From the NCBI GenBank assembly GCA_013373625.1, contig JABXHM010000031.1, forward strand, positions 1-46,882: a stretch of 46,882 bases of DNA, given 5' to 3'. The position numbers were made by a program, and so were the translations under genes. Positions 18,891 through 28,756 of this stretch are shown here, one piece after another. Each line of letters starts with the position of its first letter. Positions within the stretch are counted from its first letter, which is position 1. This DNA comes from Alteromonadaceae bacterium. Lineage in GTDB: Bacteria; Pseudomonadota; Gammaproteobacteria; Enterobacterales; Alteromonadaceae. Under the pieces are notes generated by a model. The model saw only the letters and a program-made list of their open reading frames with translations. It made no database searches and was not told where the DNA came from.

Positions 18891-20570
18891 ATGAATACAC
18901 CAAACCGCTTCAGCCACAAAGACTCAGTACTCCTGGTAGATGATGACCCTATTTTTTGTGAAATGATCGTCGCTGAACTTACTCTGCGAGGGTTAACGGT
19001 ATTTAGTGCCTCCTGCCTGGCAGATGCCAAAGAGATTATTCACCGATACCGCTTTGACATTGTGCTGATAGATAATCACCTGCCCGATGGTTCCGGCACG
19101 TCGCTGTTAATGCATCTCAAACTTTTAGATCCAAGACCTTATGTCATTATGGTTTCTATCGATGACAATATGACCAGTATTTCAGCAGGTTTTAACTCTG
19201 GCATTCACGACTATATGGTGAAACCAGTCAGCATGAGTTTGTTGTGGGAAAAAATTCGCAATTTACTGTCTTTTAAGCAAGCAAACGTTGATCTTGCTAC
19301 CAAAAATCAACTGTTGCAGCAGTTAGTAGACGAAAAAGCCCTGGAAGAAAATCTTGCAAAGCATGTGTATCAGAATATCGCGAGTGCGGAGTCGGACTTA
19401 CCCGATTTTGTGGCGTTAGAGTCCAGGCCAATGACCAGTTTCAGCGGCGACACACTTTTTATGGGTTACAATCCATCCGGCAAAATTCAGCTCATAATGG
19501 CTGATGCAATGGGGCATGGCCTGGCAGCTGCTATTTGTATTATTCCTATCGTCACAACCGCACGGGCTATGTCAAATAAAGGCAAGAGCATTGAAGAAAT
19601 TTTTCACGAAATCAATCGCAAACTGTATTCCGAAATCCCTGATGACCGCTTTGTTGCACTGGCTGGAATTGAAATATGCCCTTATACCTCATCGATAAGC
19701 TTCATTAACGCCGGCCTTCCCCCCATCCTTTGTGGGTTACAAACCGGCGTGATGCAACAAATAAAGTCACGGGCAATGCCACTGGGCATTCTGGAACCCG
19801 CCGATTTTAGTATCAAAGTCGAACAACTTGAGATTTCAGCTATTTCTCAACTTGCACTCTACACTGACGGATTGATAGAACAAACCAATCCTGACGGTGA
19901 TGCTTTATCGTTAGCCAAAATCCTTAGCAAAAGTAAACAAATACTGGCGCAGAAAGGCGATCTTATATCTTTGATGGACTATTGTATTAAATTTGCTGAT
20001 GGAAAATCCGAAGAAGACGATATCACCCTCTGCGTTATAAACGGCGATAGGTTACGAGCCCAGTTGCAGGTTAAAGAACAACAGATTGTCGAAGAGTTTG
20101 GCGAGATTGACTACCGTTTTTGTGTCCGCGGCAACGTTTTAAAAGAACTGGATGTGCTCAATCAGGCAATGCATATCATGCAATATGCCGGGCTGCCTAA
20201 AAGTCTGTGCCAAAAAGCATTTACGGCCATGGCGGAACTCGTCAACAACGCCCTCGATCATGGCATCCTCCGTTTAGACTCTAGACTCAAAAATGACATA
20301 GAAGGATTTGCTAATTATTTAAGCTTACGTGAAGAACGTTTAGAAAATCTCAGTAAAAATGATGAGTTGATCATAGAACTTTTTACAAACTCGACTACCT
20401 TTATAAAAGTATCAGTGGAAGACTCCGGCGCAGGATTTTCTCTTTCTGAATCTTCTGCAGACAAGCAGGGGCTTAGTGGGCGTGGACTCGGCTTACTGGA
20501 TGCAATATGTAAGACCGTAGTAAGAAATACTAAAGGTAATCGAACTACAGTTTATATCGAAAGGAATTAG
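18891..20570 (+). CDS. crsR: Response regulator with PP2C phosphatase and Ser-kinase/anti-sigma domain (CrsR-like)
   Basis: The 559-residue protein has three domains. Residues about 10-130 form a receiver with phospho-acceptor Asp at 61 (VLIDNHLPDG) and the Lys in MVKPVS. Residues about 170-390 are a SpoIIE/PP2C phosphatase with IMADAMGHGLAAA, LYTDGLIEQTNPDGD and DDITLCV metal motifs. Residues about 400-559 are an RsbW-like ATPase with ELVNNALDHGI and DSGAGF. It can thus both dephosphorylate and phosphorylate the adjacent STAS protein, under control of receiver phosphorylation by CheA. In Shewanella the matching protein CrsR sequesters sigma-S; the same is inferred here. Confidence 0.88.
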   Translation: MNTPNRFSHKDSVLLVDDDPIFCEMIVAELTLRGLTVFSASCLADAKEIIHRYRFDIVLIDNHLPDGSGTSLLMHLKLLDPRPYVIMVSIDDNMTSISAGFNSGIHDYMVKPVSMSLLWEKIRNLLSFKQANVDLATKNQLLQQLVDEKALEENLAKHVYQNIASAESDLPDFVALESRPMTSFSGDTLFMGYNPSGKIQLIMADAMGHGLAAAICIIPIVTTARAMSNKGKSIEEIFHEINRKLYSEIPDDRFVALAGIEICPYTSSISFINAGLPPILCGLQTGVMQQIKSRAMPLGILEPADFSIKVEQLEISAISQLALYTDGLIEQTNPDGDALSLAKILSKSKQILAQKGDLISLMDYCIKFADGKSEEDDITLCVINGDRLRAQLQVKEQQIVEEFGEIDYRFCVRGNVLKELDVLNQAMHIMQYAGLPKSLCQKAFTAMAELVNNALDHGILRLDSRLKNDIEGFANYLSLREERLENLSKNDELIIELFTNSTTFIKVSVEDSGAGFSLSESSADKQGLSGRGLGLLDAICKTVVRNTKGNRTTVYIERN

Positions 20571-20575
20571 TTGTT

Positions 20576-20941
20576 ATGGGTAAGAAAATATTAATCGTTG
20601 ATGACTCTATGTCGATTCGGCAGATGGTCGAAGTCACACTCAAGGGTGCAGGTTATCAGGTCGATGTTGCAGAAGACGGTCAGGCTGCATTAGATAAATG
20701 CCAGACCACGCGCTACGACTTTGTACTCACTGACCAAAATATGCCACGCATGGATGGCATTACCCTGATCAAAGCACTCCGGGGCATGGCTAGTTTCCGA
20801 ACGGTGCCAATTGTAGTCCTCACTACCGAAGCGGGCGACACCTTAAAGAGTCAGGGCAGAGCTGCGGGAGCAACAGGTTGGATGGTAAAACCTTTTGACC
20901 CATCCAAACTCCTGGCCGTTGCTAAACAGTTACTGGGGTAA
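20576..20941 (+). CDS. cheY: Chemotaxis response regulator CheY
   Basis: The 121-residue stand-alone receiver has acidic residues D9/D10, phospho-acceptor Asp 53 in FVLTDQNMPRMDG, the Thr in LTTEAGD and the Lys in MVKPFDPSKL. It receives phosphate from CheA encoded next. An AAGGA site lies in the end of the preceding gene. Whether it acts on a flagellar motor or only as a phosphate sink for the partner switch is not shown by the sequence. Confidence 0.95.
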   Translation: MGKKILIVDDSMSIRQMVEVTLKGAGYQVDVAEDGQAALDKCQTTRYDFVLTDQNMPRMDGITLIKALRGMASFRTVPIVVLTTEAGDTLKSQGRAAGATGWMVKPFDPSKLLAVAKQLLG

Positions 20942-20947
20942 GTACAC

Positions 20948-22897
20948 ATGTCTGTGGATATGAACCAGTTCCATACTGTCTTTTTTGAAGAGAGCCAGGA
21001 GCATCTTCAGACGATGGAGGAACTACTACTCAATATTTCTACAGATGCACCAGACGCGGAAGAGCTTAATAGTATTTTTCGTGCCGCACATTCCATAAAA
21101 GGCGGCAGTGGTATTTTCGGTTTTGATGCCTTAACCGGCCTCACCCATGTTATGGAAACCATCCTCGACAAAGCACGTAATCAGGAACTGGATCTCACCA
21201 CAGAAATTGTGGATGTCTTACTTGCCACCACAGACACCCTGGGTGATATTCTCCAGGCCTATCAAAACCAAACTGACATTAATTGGCCACAAATCGAAGA
21301 GGGCAAGGTAGCACTGGAAGCGATATTAGCGGCCCTGGACAGCCCCGCGTCGTCCCCGGAGTCTAACGAGATAAACGAAGATGACGGCTTCGGCTTTTTT
21401 GATGATGCACCCGGCCAGCCTGATGACGCAACCACTTCGCTTGATGCGACGAGTCAAGATGGCGAAGAAGATGGGTTCGGTTTTTTTGATGACGCACCAG
21501 GACAACCCAAATCACCCTCACAGGTGCAGCAAGATCACGACGACCATGAAGGCGGATTTGGCTTCTTTACAGAGCCCAAGCCTGCAGAACCCATGGACGA
21601 CAAAGAAGCCTATGGATTTTTTGCAGAAGACGCTGCCTCCGCGCAGCCAGTTAGGCCCGTAGCACCAGCCCCCAAGGCGTCGATGCCGCAGCAAAGCGCG
21701 GCCAAAGCGGCGAAAAACGATGCAGGATCGATTCGGGTTGATACCAGTAAAATTGATACTGTGGTTAATTTAGTCGGCGAAATGGTGATCACTCAGTCGA
21801 TATTATCGATGGTGGGTGAAGATGTTGAGGGCGATACAGGCGAGAAACTGAGTGGCGCAATAGACGAGTTATCGCGAAATATTCGTGAGATTCAGGAAGC
21901 CGTCATGTCAATGCGCATGATACCAGTCTCGTTTGTGTTTAACCGCTTTCCACGATTGGTGAGGGATCTGGCTAAGACCCTTGATAAAAAAATTGATTTA
22001 GTCATAGAAGGTGGCAGTACCGAAGTCGACAAAAGCATGATTGAAAAGCTCGCTGATCCGCTCACTCACCTGGTGCGCAACAGTCTCGACCATGGCATTG
22101 AACCATTAGAAAAACGCCTGGCCGCTGGCAAGCCGGAAACCGGTACTGTGGTACTCAGGGCCGAGCAGCGCGGCGGCAACATACTGATTAGCATCGAAGA
22201 CGACGGCGGCGGTCTCAACCGCGAAAAAATACTCGAAAAAGCCATCAGCAGCGGTATGGATATCGACCCTAATATGCCCGATGAAGCAGTATGGTCACTC
22301 ATATTTGCCCCCGGCTTTTCTACCGCAGATGCGGTGACGGATGTTTCCGGACGCGGGGTGGGGATGGATGTTGTGCGCAAAAATATTGAAGCCATACAAG
22401 GTTCAATCGACATTGTATCCCGGCCAGGGCAAGGCTCTGCATTTACGATTAAATTACCACTGACACTGGCCATCATTGATGGGATGTGTGTCTCCGCAGG
22501 TGATGAAACCTTTATTATCCCGCTGCTTAATATTATTGAGTCATTGCAGCCCGGTGCCGAGCAAATTAAAACCCTCGCCAAGGACACCATGTTATGGAGT
22601 CGCGACCGGTACTGGCCGCTTGTTTCCTTAAGCGAACAGATGCACACCAGCGGTATTCAGAAACCCATTACAGAGTCCATTATCGTACTTGTTGAAATTG
22701 GCAAAAAGCGGTACGGAATTATCGTTGACCAACTACTGGGTAAACAACAGGTAGTCATTAAAAGTCTGGAACGGCACTACAAAAAAGTAGCCGGTATTTC
22801 TGGTGCAACCATTATGGGTGACGGCAAGGTCGCCATGATTATTGATGTTGATAATCTGGTCAAAAATGAACAAATCAATCAAGCGGGGTTAACCTGA
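20948..22897 (+). CDS. cheA: Chemotaxis histidine kinase CheA
   Basis: The 649-residue protein has a P1/Hpt domain (His at about 48 in FRAAHSIKGGSG), then a long acidic linker in place of a clear CheY-binding P2 domain. Dimerisation P3 starts near 255 (IRVDTSKIDTVVNLVGEMVITQS), the P4 ATPase has HLVRNSLDHGIEP, DDGGGL and FSTADAVTDVSGRGVGMD, and a C-terminal CheW-like P5 follows. The linker has four (F/Y)GFF repeats, two of them DGFGFFDDAPGQP, at residues about 147-226. It phosphorylates CheY, CheB and probably the receiver of the CrsR-like protein. It ends overlapping cheW by one base. Confidence 0.95.
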   Translation: MSVDMNQFHTVFFEESQEHLQTMEELLLNISTDAPDAEELNSIFRAAHSIKGGSGIFGFDALTGLTHVMETILDKARNQELDLTTEIVDVLLATTDTLGDILQAYQNQTDINWPQIEEGKVALEAILAALDSPASSPESNEINEDDGFGFFDDAPGQPDDATTSLDATSQDGEEDGFGFFDDAPGQPKSPSQVQQDHDDHEGGFGFFTEPKPAEPMDDKEAYGFFAEDAASAQPVRPVAPAPKASMPQQSAAKAAKNDAGSIRVDTSKIDTVVNLVGEMVITQSILSMVGEDVEGDTGEKLSGAIDELSRNIREIQEAVMSMRMIPVSFVFNRFPRLVRDLAKTLDKKIDLVIEGGSTEVDKSMIEKLADPLTHLVRNSLDHGIEPLEKRLAAGKPETGTVVLRAEQRGGNILISIEDDGGGLNREKILEKAISSGMDIDPNMPDEAVWSLIFAPGFSTADAVTDVSGRGVGMDVVRKNIEAIQGSIDIVSRPGQGSAFTIKLPLTLAIIDGMCVSAGDETFIIPLLNIIESLQPGAEQIKTLAKDTMLWSRDRYWPLVSLSEQMHTSGIQKPITESIIVLVEIGKKRYGIIVDQLLGKQQVVIKSLERHYKKVAGISGATIMGDGKVAMIIDVDNLVKNEQINQAGLT

Positions 22898-23415
22898 TGA
22901 ATACAGTGTCATCGCAGGATGCTGCGCTGGCAGTCACTGCTGGAGCGAGCAAGGAATACCTGACATTTATGTTAGGTGAGGAACAATATGGTTTGGCGAT
23001 TATTCAGGTGAAAGAAATTCGCGGCTATGAGCCGGTCACCAAAATCGCCAACGCCCCTGACTTTATAAAAGGCGTCATTAATTTACGTGGCGATATTGTG
23101 CCGATTGTCGATCTGCGAGTGAAGTTTGATGTCAGTGAGGCCACTTATAACGAATTCACCATTGTCATTATGCTCAACGTACAGGACCGAATTGTTGGCA
23201 TTGTTGTGGACAGTGTCTCCGACGTGATTAATGTTACCGAGGACGAGATCCACTCACCACCGGAGTTTGGCGTCGCATTTGATAGCCGATACCTGGATGG
23301 CCTGGCCAGCGTTGATGACGGTCTTGTCATTCTGGTCAACATTGAACGTCTGATTACCAGTGAGGAAATCGGCATTTTTGACAGCATGAATCAGCAAAAC
23401 GAGGGCTCAGTATGA
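22897..23415 (+). CDS. cheW: Chemotaxis coupling protein CheW
   Basis: The 172-residue CheW-like protein has YLTFMLGEEQYGLAIIQVKEIRG in outline, then FIKGVINLRGDIVPIVDLR and IVGIVVDSVSDV. It bridges receptors and CheA in the array. Start and stop codons overlap those of cheA and the following receptor gene, so translation is coupled. Confidence 0.95.
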   Translation: MNTVSSQDAALAVTAGASKEYLTFMLGEEQYGLAIIQVKEIRGYEPVTKIANAPDFIKGVINLRGDIVPIVDLRVKFDVSEATYNEFTIVIMLNVQDRIVGIVVDSVSDVINVTEDEIHSPPEFGVAFDSRYLDGLASVDDGLVILVNIERLITSEEIGIFDSMNQQNEGSV

Positions 23416-25577
23416 ACTTGCGTAACTTATTTGGTGGCCAGCCAGAATCAGACTCAACACAAAAACAACCTGCATTTTACGAAATTGCACTCAATAATAT
23501 TTCTTCTGGTGTGATGGTAGCCGATAAAAACCGGAATATAATCTACGCTAACGAGGCGGTGTATAAATTACTTAAAGGTTACGAGGACGAAATTCGCACC
23601 GTGCTACCGCATTTTTCTGCCGAAAACCTCGTGGGTCAGAACATTGATCAGTTTCATAAAAATCCGGCACATCAGGCCAGAATGCTAGCCGAACTCACCC
23701 GCCCAATGTCTTCATCAATTGTCGTTGGTGATGTGAATTTTAATTTGCAACTCATGCCGTTACTGGACGAGAACGGGCGTCCCGACGGTGCCATGGTTGA
23801 ATGGGTCGATAAAACTGAATACAACATGACAGCCAACATGCTGGCCGCGTTAGACCGCAGCCAGGGTGTAATAGAATTTCGGCCAGACGGAGAAATCGTT
23901 AAAGCCAATGATAACTTCTTAAGTTTAATGGGCTACAGTGCCGCCGATGTCATCGGTAAACACCATCGTATATTTGTTGATCCGGAATATGCGAGATCAT
24001 CCGAATACCGAGAGTTCTGGGCGCAATTACAGCGCGGTGAATTTGCCAGTGGGGAGTTTCTTCGCTACGACAGCAGTGGCAACGAAGTCTGGATCCAGGC
24101 CTCATATAACCCAGTGTCTACCAGCGATGGCCAGGTCACCAGAGTCGTCAAGTATGCTTCTGATATCACTGCGCAAAAGCGCAAAAATGCCTATTATTCA
24201 GGGCAGATCAAAGCTATCAATAATTCCCAGGCAGTCATTGAATTTGAGCCAAATGGTAAAATACTCAGTGCCAATGATAATTTTCTCAACGCAATGGGTT
24301 ATTCAATGCGTGACATTGAAGGGAAACATCACAGTATGTTTGTTGACGCTGAGTACCGTGCTAGCAATGAGTATCGTGATTTTTGGGAATCGTTGGCTAA
24401 TGGAAAGTTTCAATCGGGTGAGTTTAAGCGCATAGGAAATGGCGGAAAAGAAATATGGATCCAGGCTACGTACAGCCCAATTGTTGACGATAACGGCGAC
24501 GTGTTCAGAGTAGTGAAATACGCCACCGATATTACTAGCCGCAAGCTCGCCATCAATGACATTTGCGATATTATGTTATCCCTGTCCAAAGGCAATTTAA
24601 CGTCGAAACTGGATCGTGAGTACGAAGGAGAGTTTATTCTCTTAGCAGAGTCGGTTAATGATTTTGTTACCAATCTAGCCAGCATTATCACTGAAATCCG
24701 CGCCGGCTCTGAAAATATTAACAATGCCTCATCTGAAATTGCCAGAGGCAACTCAGACCTGTCAACCCGCACTGAGCAGCAGGCCTCTAGTCTTGAAGAA
24801 ACCGCCTCTAGTATGGAAGAAATCACTAGCACCGTGCAGCTCAATGCCGACAATGCCAAACAAGCGAATGGTCTGGCATCTGACGCGTCTAAAGTCGCCA
24901 TTGATGGCGGCAAACTCATTGAGCAGGTCGTTGGTACGATGGCAGAAATTAACGACTCGGCAAAGAAAATCGAAGATATTATTGGCGTCATCGATGGTAT
25001 TGCCTTTCAAACCAACATTCTGGCTCTTAACGCAGCGGTTGAAGCTGCCCGGGCGGGTGAACAAGGTCGAGGTTTTGCTGTCGTCGCGTCAGAAGTTCGC
25101 ACCCTGGCGCAGCGCTCAGCGAATGCCGCCAAAGATATTAAGGGGCTGATCTCCGACTCCGTCAATAAAGTCGAAAGCGGTAATCAGCTGGTGACCAAGT
25201 CCGGCGATACCATGCAAGAGATCGTGACTGCGATTCAACGGGTGAATGACATTATGTCCGAAATCGCCTCCGCGTCAGCGGAGCAGGCATCGGGTATTGA
25301 TGAAGTGAACAAAGCCATTTCGCAAATGGACGAAATGACCCAGCAAAATGCCGCCTTGGTAGAAGAGGCCGCGGCCGCCGCAGAAAGTATGAGCTCGCAG
25401 GCATCACAGCTGATTTCCCGGGTTAACTTCTTTGAGTTAGGTATTGAGCACGACTCCGTCTCATCGCAGCCAGCCATTCAAACTAAGGCAAAGGCACCCG
25501 CTGCGAGTGTACCACCTCGTTCAAAGCAAATAAGCCCTGACAAGCCCGATGATGATGACGAGTGGGAAAGCTTTTAA
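23412..25577 (+). CDS. Cytosolic PAS-containing methyl-accepting chemotaxis protein
   Basis: The 721-residue protein has no membrane helix. It has a first PAS-like domain (about 20-140) and two closely similar PAS/PAC units (about 145-265 and 268-390, both with ANDNFL..MGYS and GKHH..FVD.EY). A HAMP-like linker precedes the MCP signalling domain (about 440-690) with the tip [33 protein letters not shown] in outline. The C-terminus ends EWESF, matching the WxxF pentapeptide that tethers CheR. It probably senses redox, oxygen or a small ligand inside the cell, like other PAS receptors. The PAS cofactor cannot be inferred. Confidence 0.92.
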   Translation: MNLRNLFGGQPESDSTQKQPAFYEIALNNISSGVMVADKNRNIIYANEAVYKLLKGYEDEIRTVLPHFSAENLVGQNIDQFHKNPAHQARMLAELTRPMSSSIVVGDVNFNLQLMPLLDENGRPDGAMVEWVDKTEYNMTANMLAALDRSQGVIEFRPDGEIVKANDNFLSLMGYSAADVIGKHHRIFVDPEYARSSEYREFWAQLQRGEFASGEFLRYDSSGNEVWIQASYNPVSTSDGQVTRVVKYASDITAQKRKNAYYSGQIKAINNSQAVIEFEPNGKILSANDNFLNAMGYSMRDIEGKHHSMFVDAEYRASNEYRDFWESLANGKFQSGEFKRIGNGGKEIWIQATYSPIVDDNGDVFRVVKYATDITSRKLAINDICDIMLSLSKGNLTSKLDREYEGEFILLAESVNDFVTNLASIITEIRAGSENINNASSEIARGNSDLSTRTEQQASSLEETASSMEEITSTVQLNADNAKQANGLASDASKVAIDGGKLIEQVVGTMAEINDSAKKIEDIIGVIDGIAFQTNILALNAAVEAARAGEQGRGFAVVASEVRTLAQRSANAAKDIKGLISDSVNKVESGNQLVTKSGDTMQEIVTAIQRVNDIMSEIASASAEQASGIDEVNKAISQMDEMTQQNAALVEEAAAAAESMSSQASQLISRVNFFELGIEHDSVSSQPAIQTKAKAPAASVPPRSKQISPDKPDDDDEWESF

Positions 25578-25595
25578 ATAGATGCGAGCCAGCAA

Positions 25596-26411
25596 ATGAC
25601 TAAGCCATTCGCGTATTCGATTAAAGAGTTCAATGCTGTCCGCCAGAAGATACGCGCACTTACTGGCATCAGCCTGGCCGACAGCAAAGACAACATGGTG
25701 TATAGCCGCCTTTCGCGGCGGTTACGGGCGCTGGGTATAGACTCTTTTGATGGGTATTTGGACTACCTTGATGCCAATCAGTCGGAAACTGAGCACTTTA
25801 TTAATGCACTGACCACGAACCTGACATCGTTTTTTCGTGAAGCACATCATTTTGACAAGTTAAAAGAATACCTGCTCAGTCACTCCGGTCCCGTGCGTAT
25901 CTGGTGTGCGGCAAGCAGCAGTGGCGAAGAACCCTATTCTATTGCAATGACCTGCGCCGAAGCACGCGGATCACTTAAGAACAACGTAAAAATAGTCGCC
26001 TCGGATATTGATAGCGGGATGCTCGCACGTGCGCAAGCGGGAATATACCCGATAGATCAGGTGGAGAAGTTGTCGCTAGCTCGACGTAAACAATTTTTTC
26101 ATCGTGGTAAAGGGGGTAATGCAGGCAAAGCCAGAGTGGTGCCAGAACTACGCAGCTCAATTGTTTATTTCAAGCAAAACCTACTCGACGCTGACTACGC
26201 CGTTGAATCAGGTATCGACATAGTTTTTTGTCGTAACGTAATGATTTATTTCGACAAACCGACACAAGAGGTCATCCTCAAACGCATTTTGGATAAAATG
26301 AAGCCAGATGGTTGGTATATCGCCGGTCACTCTGAAAACTTTTCACATCTGACTCATCTGATGCGCCCGTTGGGCAAGACCATTTACCAAATTAATCGGC
26401 AAAGCGCATGA
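25596..26411 (+). CDS. cheR: Chemoreceptor glutamate methyltransferase CheR
   Basis: The 271-residue protein has the CheR N-terminal helical domain and a SAM-binding domain with [16 protein letters not shown] and [14 protein letters not shown]. It methylates receptor glutamates using S-adenosylmethionine. The neighbouring receptor ends in a WxxF tether, the classic CheR docking peptide. It overlaps cheD by four bases (ATGA). Confidence 0.95.
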   Translation: MTKPFAYSIKEFNAVRQKIRALTGISLADSKDNMVYSRLSRRLRALGIDSFDGYLDYLDANQSETEHFINALTTNLTSFFREAHHFDKLKEYLLSHSGPVRIWCAASSSGEEPYSIAMTCAEARGSLKNNVKIVASDIDSGMLARAQAGIYPIDQVEKLSLARRKQFFHRGKGGNAGKARVVPELRSSIVYFKQNLLDADYAVESGIDIVFCRNVMIYFDKPTQEVILKRILDKMKPDGWYIAGHSENFSHLTHLMRPLGKTIYQINRQSA

Positions 26412-27016
26412 TTGAGTTACCCGGCAACAGTGCGCCTAATCGATATTTTGATCGTCACTTCAATAGTGAAGCAGTTAAAATATTGCCGGGCGAATATTAC
26501 GCAACACGGGATCCAACAATCATTGTGACAGTGCTGGGGTCCTGTGTATCGGTATGCTTGCGCGACCCGATTACTAAAATAGGCGGCATGAATCATTTTT
26601 TGCTGCCCACCGATGAGCTTATTACGGATGGCACAATGGATACCTCCGCGCGCTATGGTACGTTTGCCATGGAAGTTCTGATTAACGAACTATTAAAAAT
26701 GGGCGCCGCACGCCAACGTTTAGAAGCGAAAGTGTTCGGTGGTGGTAAAGTACTACAAGGACTAACTGTTCATAATGTTGGCGAACGAAACAGCGAATTT
26801 GTGCTGGATTATCTTAACTTAGAAAGCATTCCGGTCATCGCCCGAGACTTATTGGGCCCGTACCCGCGTAAGGTCTATTTCTTTCCCGCTACCGGAGAAG
26901 TTAAAGTACGCAAAATTAAAGTTATGCATAATACAACGATTCTCGACCGTGAGAGTGAATACCGCTTACGAATTAAGGATGCGCCCAAAGCGGGTGAAAT
27001 AGACTTATTTGAGTAA
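26408..27016 (+). CDS. cheD: Chemoreceptor glutamine deamidase CheD
   Basis: The 202-residue protein has the CheD catalytic block [25 protein letters not shown] with the nucleophile Cys and the His, and [10 protein letters not shown]. It deamidates receptor glutamines and can modulate phosphatases in other bacteria. It lies between cheR and cheB, six bases before cheB. Confidence 0.94.
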   Translation: MIELPGNSAPNRYFDRHFNSEAVKILPGEYYATRDPTIIVTVLGSCVSVCLRDPITKIGGMNHFLLPTDELITDGTMDTSARYGTFAMEVLINELLKMGAARQRLEAKVFGGGKVLQGLTVHNVGERNSEFVLDYLNLESIPVIARDLLGPYPRKVYFFPATGEVKVRKIKVMHNTTILDRESEYRLRIKDAPKAGEIDLFE

Positions 27017-27022
27017 CTCTTT

Positions 27023-28069
27023 ATGACAATATCTGTTTTGGTCGTTGATGATTCGGCGTTGATCCGCTCGTTAATGACTCAAATTATCGCGTCGCACCCC
27101 GACTTAACCCTGGTAGGCACAGCGCCTGACGCTTATGTGGCTAAGGATATGGTAAAGAAGCTCAAGCCCGATGTGATAACCCTCGATATCGAAATGCCTC
27201 GTGTCGACGGTCTGACATTTCTCGACCGCTTAATGAAAGCAAAACCCACCCCGGTAGTGATGATTTCTACCTTAACCGAAAAAGGGGCAGATGCCACCAT
27301 GCTGGCGCTGGAGTTGGGCGCTATCGATTTCATTCCAAAACCCAAAATAGACGTGCAAGCTAAATTCCTGGCGTTTCAGGAACTGGTCACGCGAAAAATC
27401 ATTGCCGCAGCAGGCGCAAATGTATCGAAACGCACAATCGATGCAAACGTGAGCAAGACCCAACTGTCATACAGCGGCACCGAATTGATCGTGGGTATCG
27501 GCGCCAGTACTGGTGGCACAGAAGCCATTAAGGATTTATTAGTACGCTTGCCCGCCTCATTCCCCGCTATTGTCATGACACAGCACATGCCTCCGGGGTT
27601 TACCACCTCCTTTGCAAAACGACTGAATAATATTTGTGCAGTCGCTGTAAAAGAGGCACAGCACGATGAACGTATATTGCCTGGCCATGCCTACCTCGCG
27701 CCAGGCGACCTGCATTTAAGTGTCGTTAAATACGGTTCTGACTACCGCACTCAATTAAGCGATCACGAGCGAGTAAGCGGACACAAACCTTCGGTTGATG
27801 TGTTGTTTAACAGTTTGGCGCAACACGTCGGTCACAATGCCTTTGGCGTCATCCTCACCGGCATGGGGCGCGACGGTGCCGAAGGCATGCGGGCGATGCA
27901 AAGTAAAGGCGCAATGACTTTCGCTCAGGATGAAGCCAGTTGTGTGGTGTACGGTATGCCTAAAGAGGCAGTGCGCCTGGGCGGTGTGGTAAAATCATTG
28001 CCAATTGCCGACATTGCCACTCAGTTAACCAACGCCATACGCACTAAGTCAAAAGGCAACAGACTGTAG
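27023..28069 (+). CDS. cheB: Chemotaxis methylesterase/response regulator CheB
   Basis: The 348-residue protein has a receiver (phospho-acceptor Asp 55 in VITLDIEMPRVDG) and a methylesterase domain with the catalytic Ser in GIGASTGGTEA, the His in TQHMPPGFT and the Asp in ILTGMGRDGAEG. It demethylates receptors, opposing CheR. It is the last gene of the cluster. A 14-bp palindrome GGAAAGTACTTTCC overlaps its stop codon. Confidence 0.95.
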   Translation: MTISVLVVDDSALIRSLMTQIIASHPDLTLVGTAPDAYVAKDMVKKLKPDVITLDIEMPRVDGLTFLDRLMKAKPTPVVMISTLTEKGADATMLALELGAIDFIPKPKIDVQAKFLAFQELVTRKIIAAAGANVSKRTIDANVSKTQLSYSGTELIVGIGASTGGTEAIKDLLVRLPASFPAIVMTQHMPPGFTTSFAKRLNNICAVAVKEAQHDERILPGHAYLAPGDLHLSVVKYGSDYRTQLSDHERVSGHKPSVDVLFNSLAQHVGHNAFGVILTGMGRDGAEGMRAMQSKGAMTFAQDEASCVVYGMPKEAVRLGGVVKSLPIADIATQLTNAIRTKSKGNRL

Positions 28070-28082
28070 GAAAGTACTTTCC
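28069..28082. repeat. Perfect 14-bp palindrome at the cheB stop
   Basis: GGAAAGTACTTTCC overlaps the last base of the cheB stop codon. It has no T-run and may be chance. Confidence 0.4.
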
Positions 28083-28300
28083 ACCGCCAAACACGCGAAC
28101 ATCGTGATTCATGAGTGATAATTTGTGTCGAACCTCGCTGATAAGACCAGTATTTTGCTGCGATATCTTAATTCTTCACTATAATTAGCGGTTAATCTCA
28201 TAATAGTACGAATTTAACGTGCTAATTGTGTTAAATAAATGTAGTTTTCTGTATAACTAGCGTATATGCAGAATTTAGGCACAAGATAGCTACAAGATTA

Positions 28301-28735
28301 ATGAAAATACTTTTATTGAACGGCCCTAACCTGAACATGTTAGGAAAACGTGAGCCTGACAAATACGGGCTCACCACACTTGATGACATTGTTAACGGCT
28401 TAGCTTCGAAAGCGGCTGCACGGCAGTGGTCATTAGTACATTTGCAGTCTAATTCTGAAGCGGAACTGATCGACAGAATACACGCTGCGATGGGCCAGAT
28501 TGACATAATTATTATTAATCCTGCCGCTTTTACCCATACGAGTGTAGCGCTGCGTGATGCGCTGCTCAGTGTATCGATTCCATTCATAGAAGTGCACTTA
28601 TCAAATGTGCATGCTCGCGAAAGTTTTCGACACCATTCTTATTTTTCAGATATTGCTGCTGGCGTGATAGTTGGCTTTGGCGCTAAAGGCTACGAACTCG
28701 CCCTGGACGCTGCAGCGGATATTTTAAACAACTAA
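28301..28735 (+). CDS. aroQ: 3-dehydroquinate dehydratase, type II
   Basis: The 144-residue protein has the type II signatures [19 protein letters not shown], with the flexible-loop Tyr and Arg, and [19 protein letters not shown]; the catalytic His is in [13 protein letters not shown]. It makes dehydroshikimate in aromatic amino-acid synthesis. It is followed by accB after 21 bp, the widespread aroQ-accB-accC operon. Confidence 0.96.
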   Translation: MKILLLNGPNLNMLGKREPDKYGLTTLDDIVNGLASKAAARQWSLVHLQSNSEAELIDRIHAAMGQIDIIIINPAAFTHTSVALRDALLSVSIPFIEVHLSNVHARESFRHHSYFSDIAAGVIVGFGAKGYELALDAAADILNN

Positions 28736-28756
28736 CATTAAAAACAGAGACAGATT

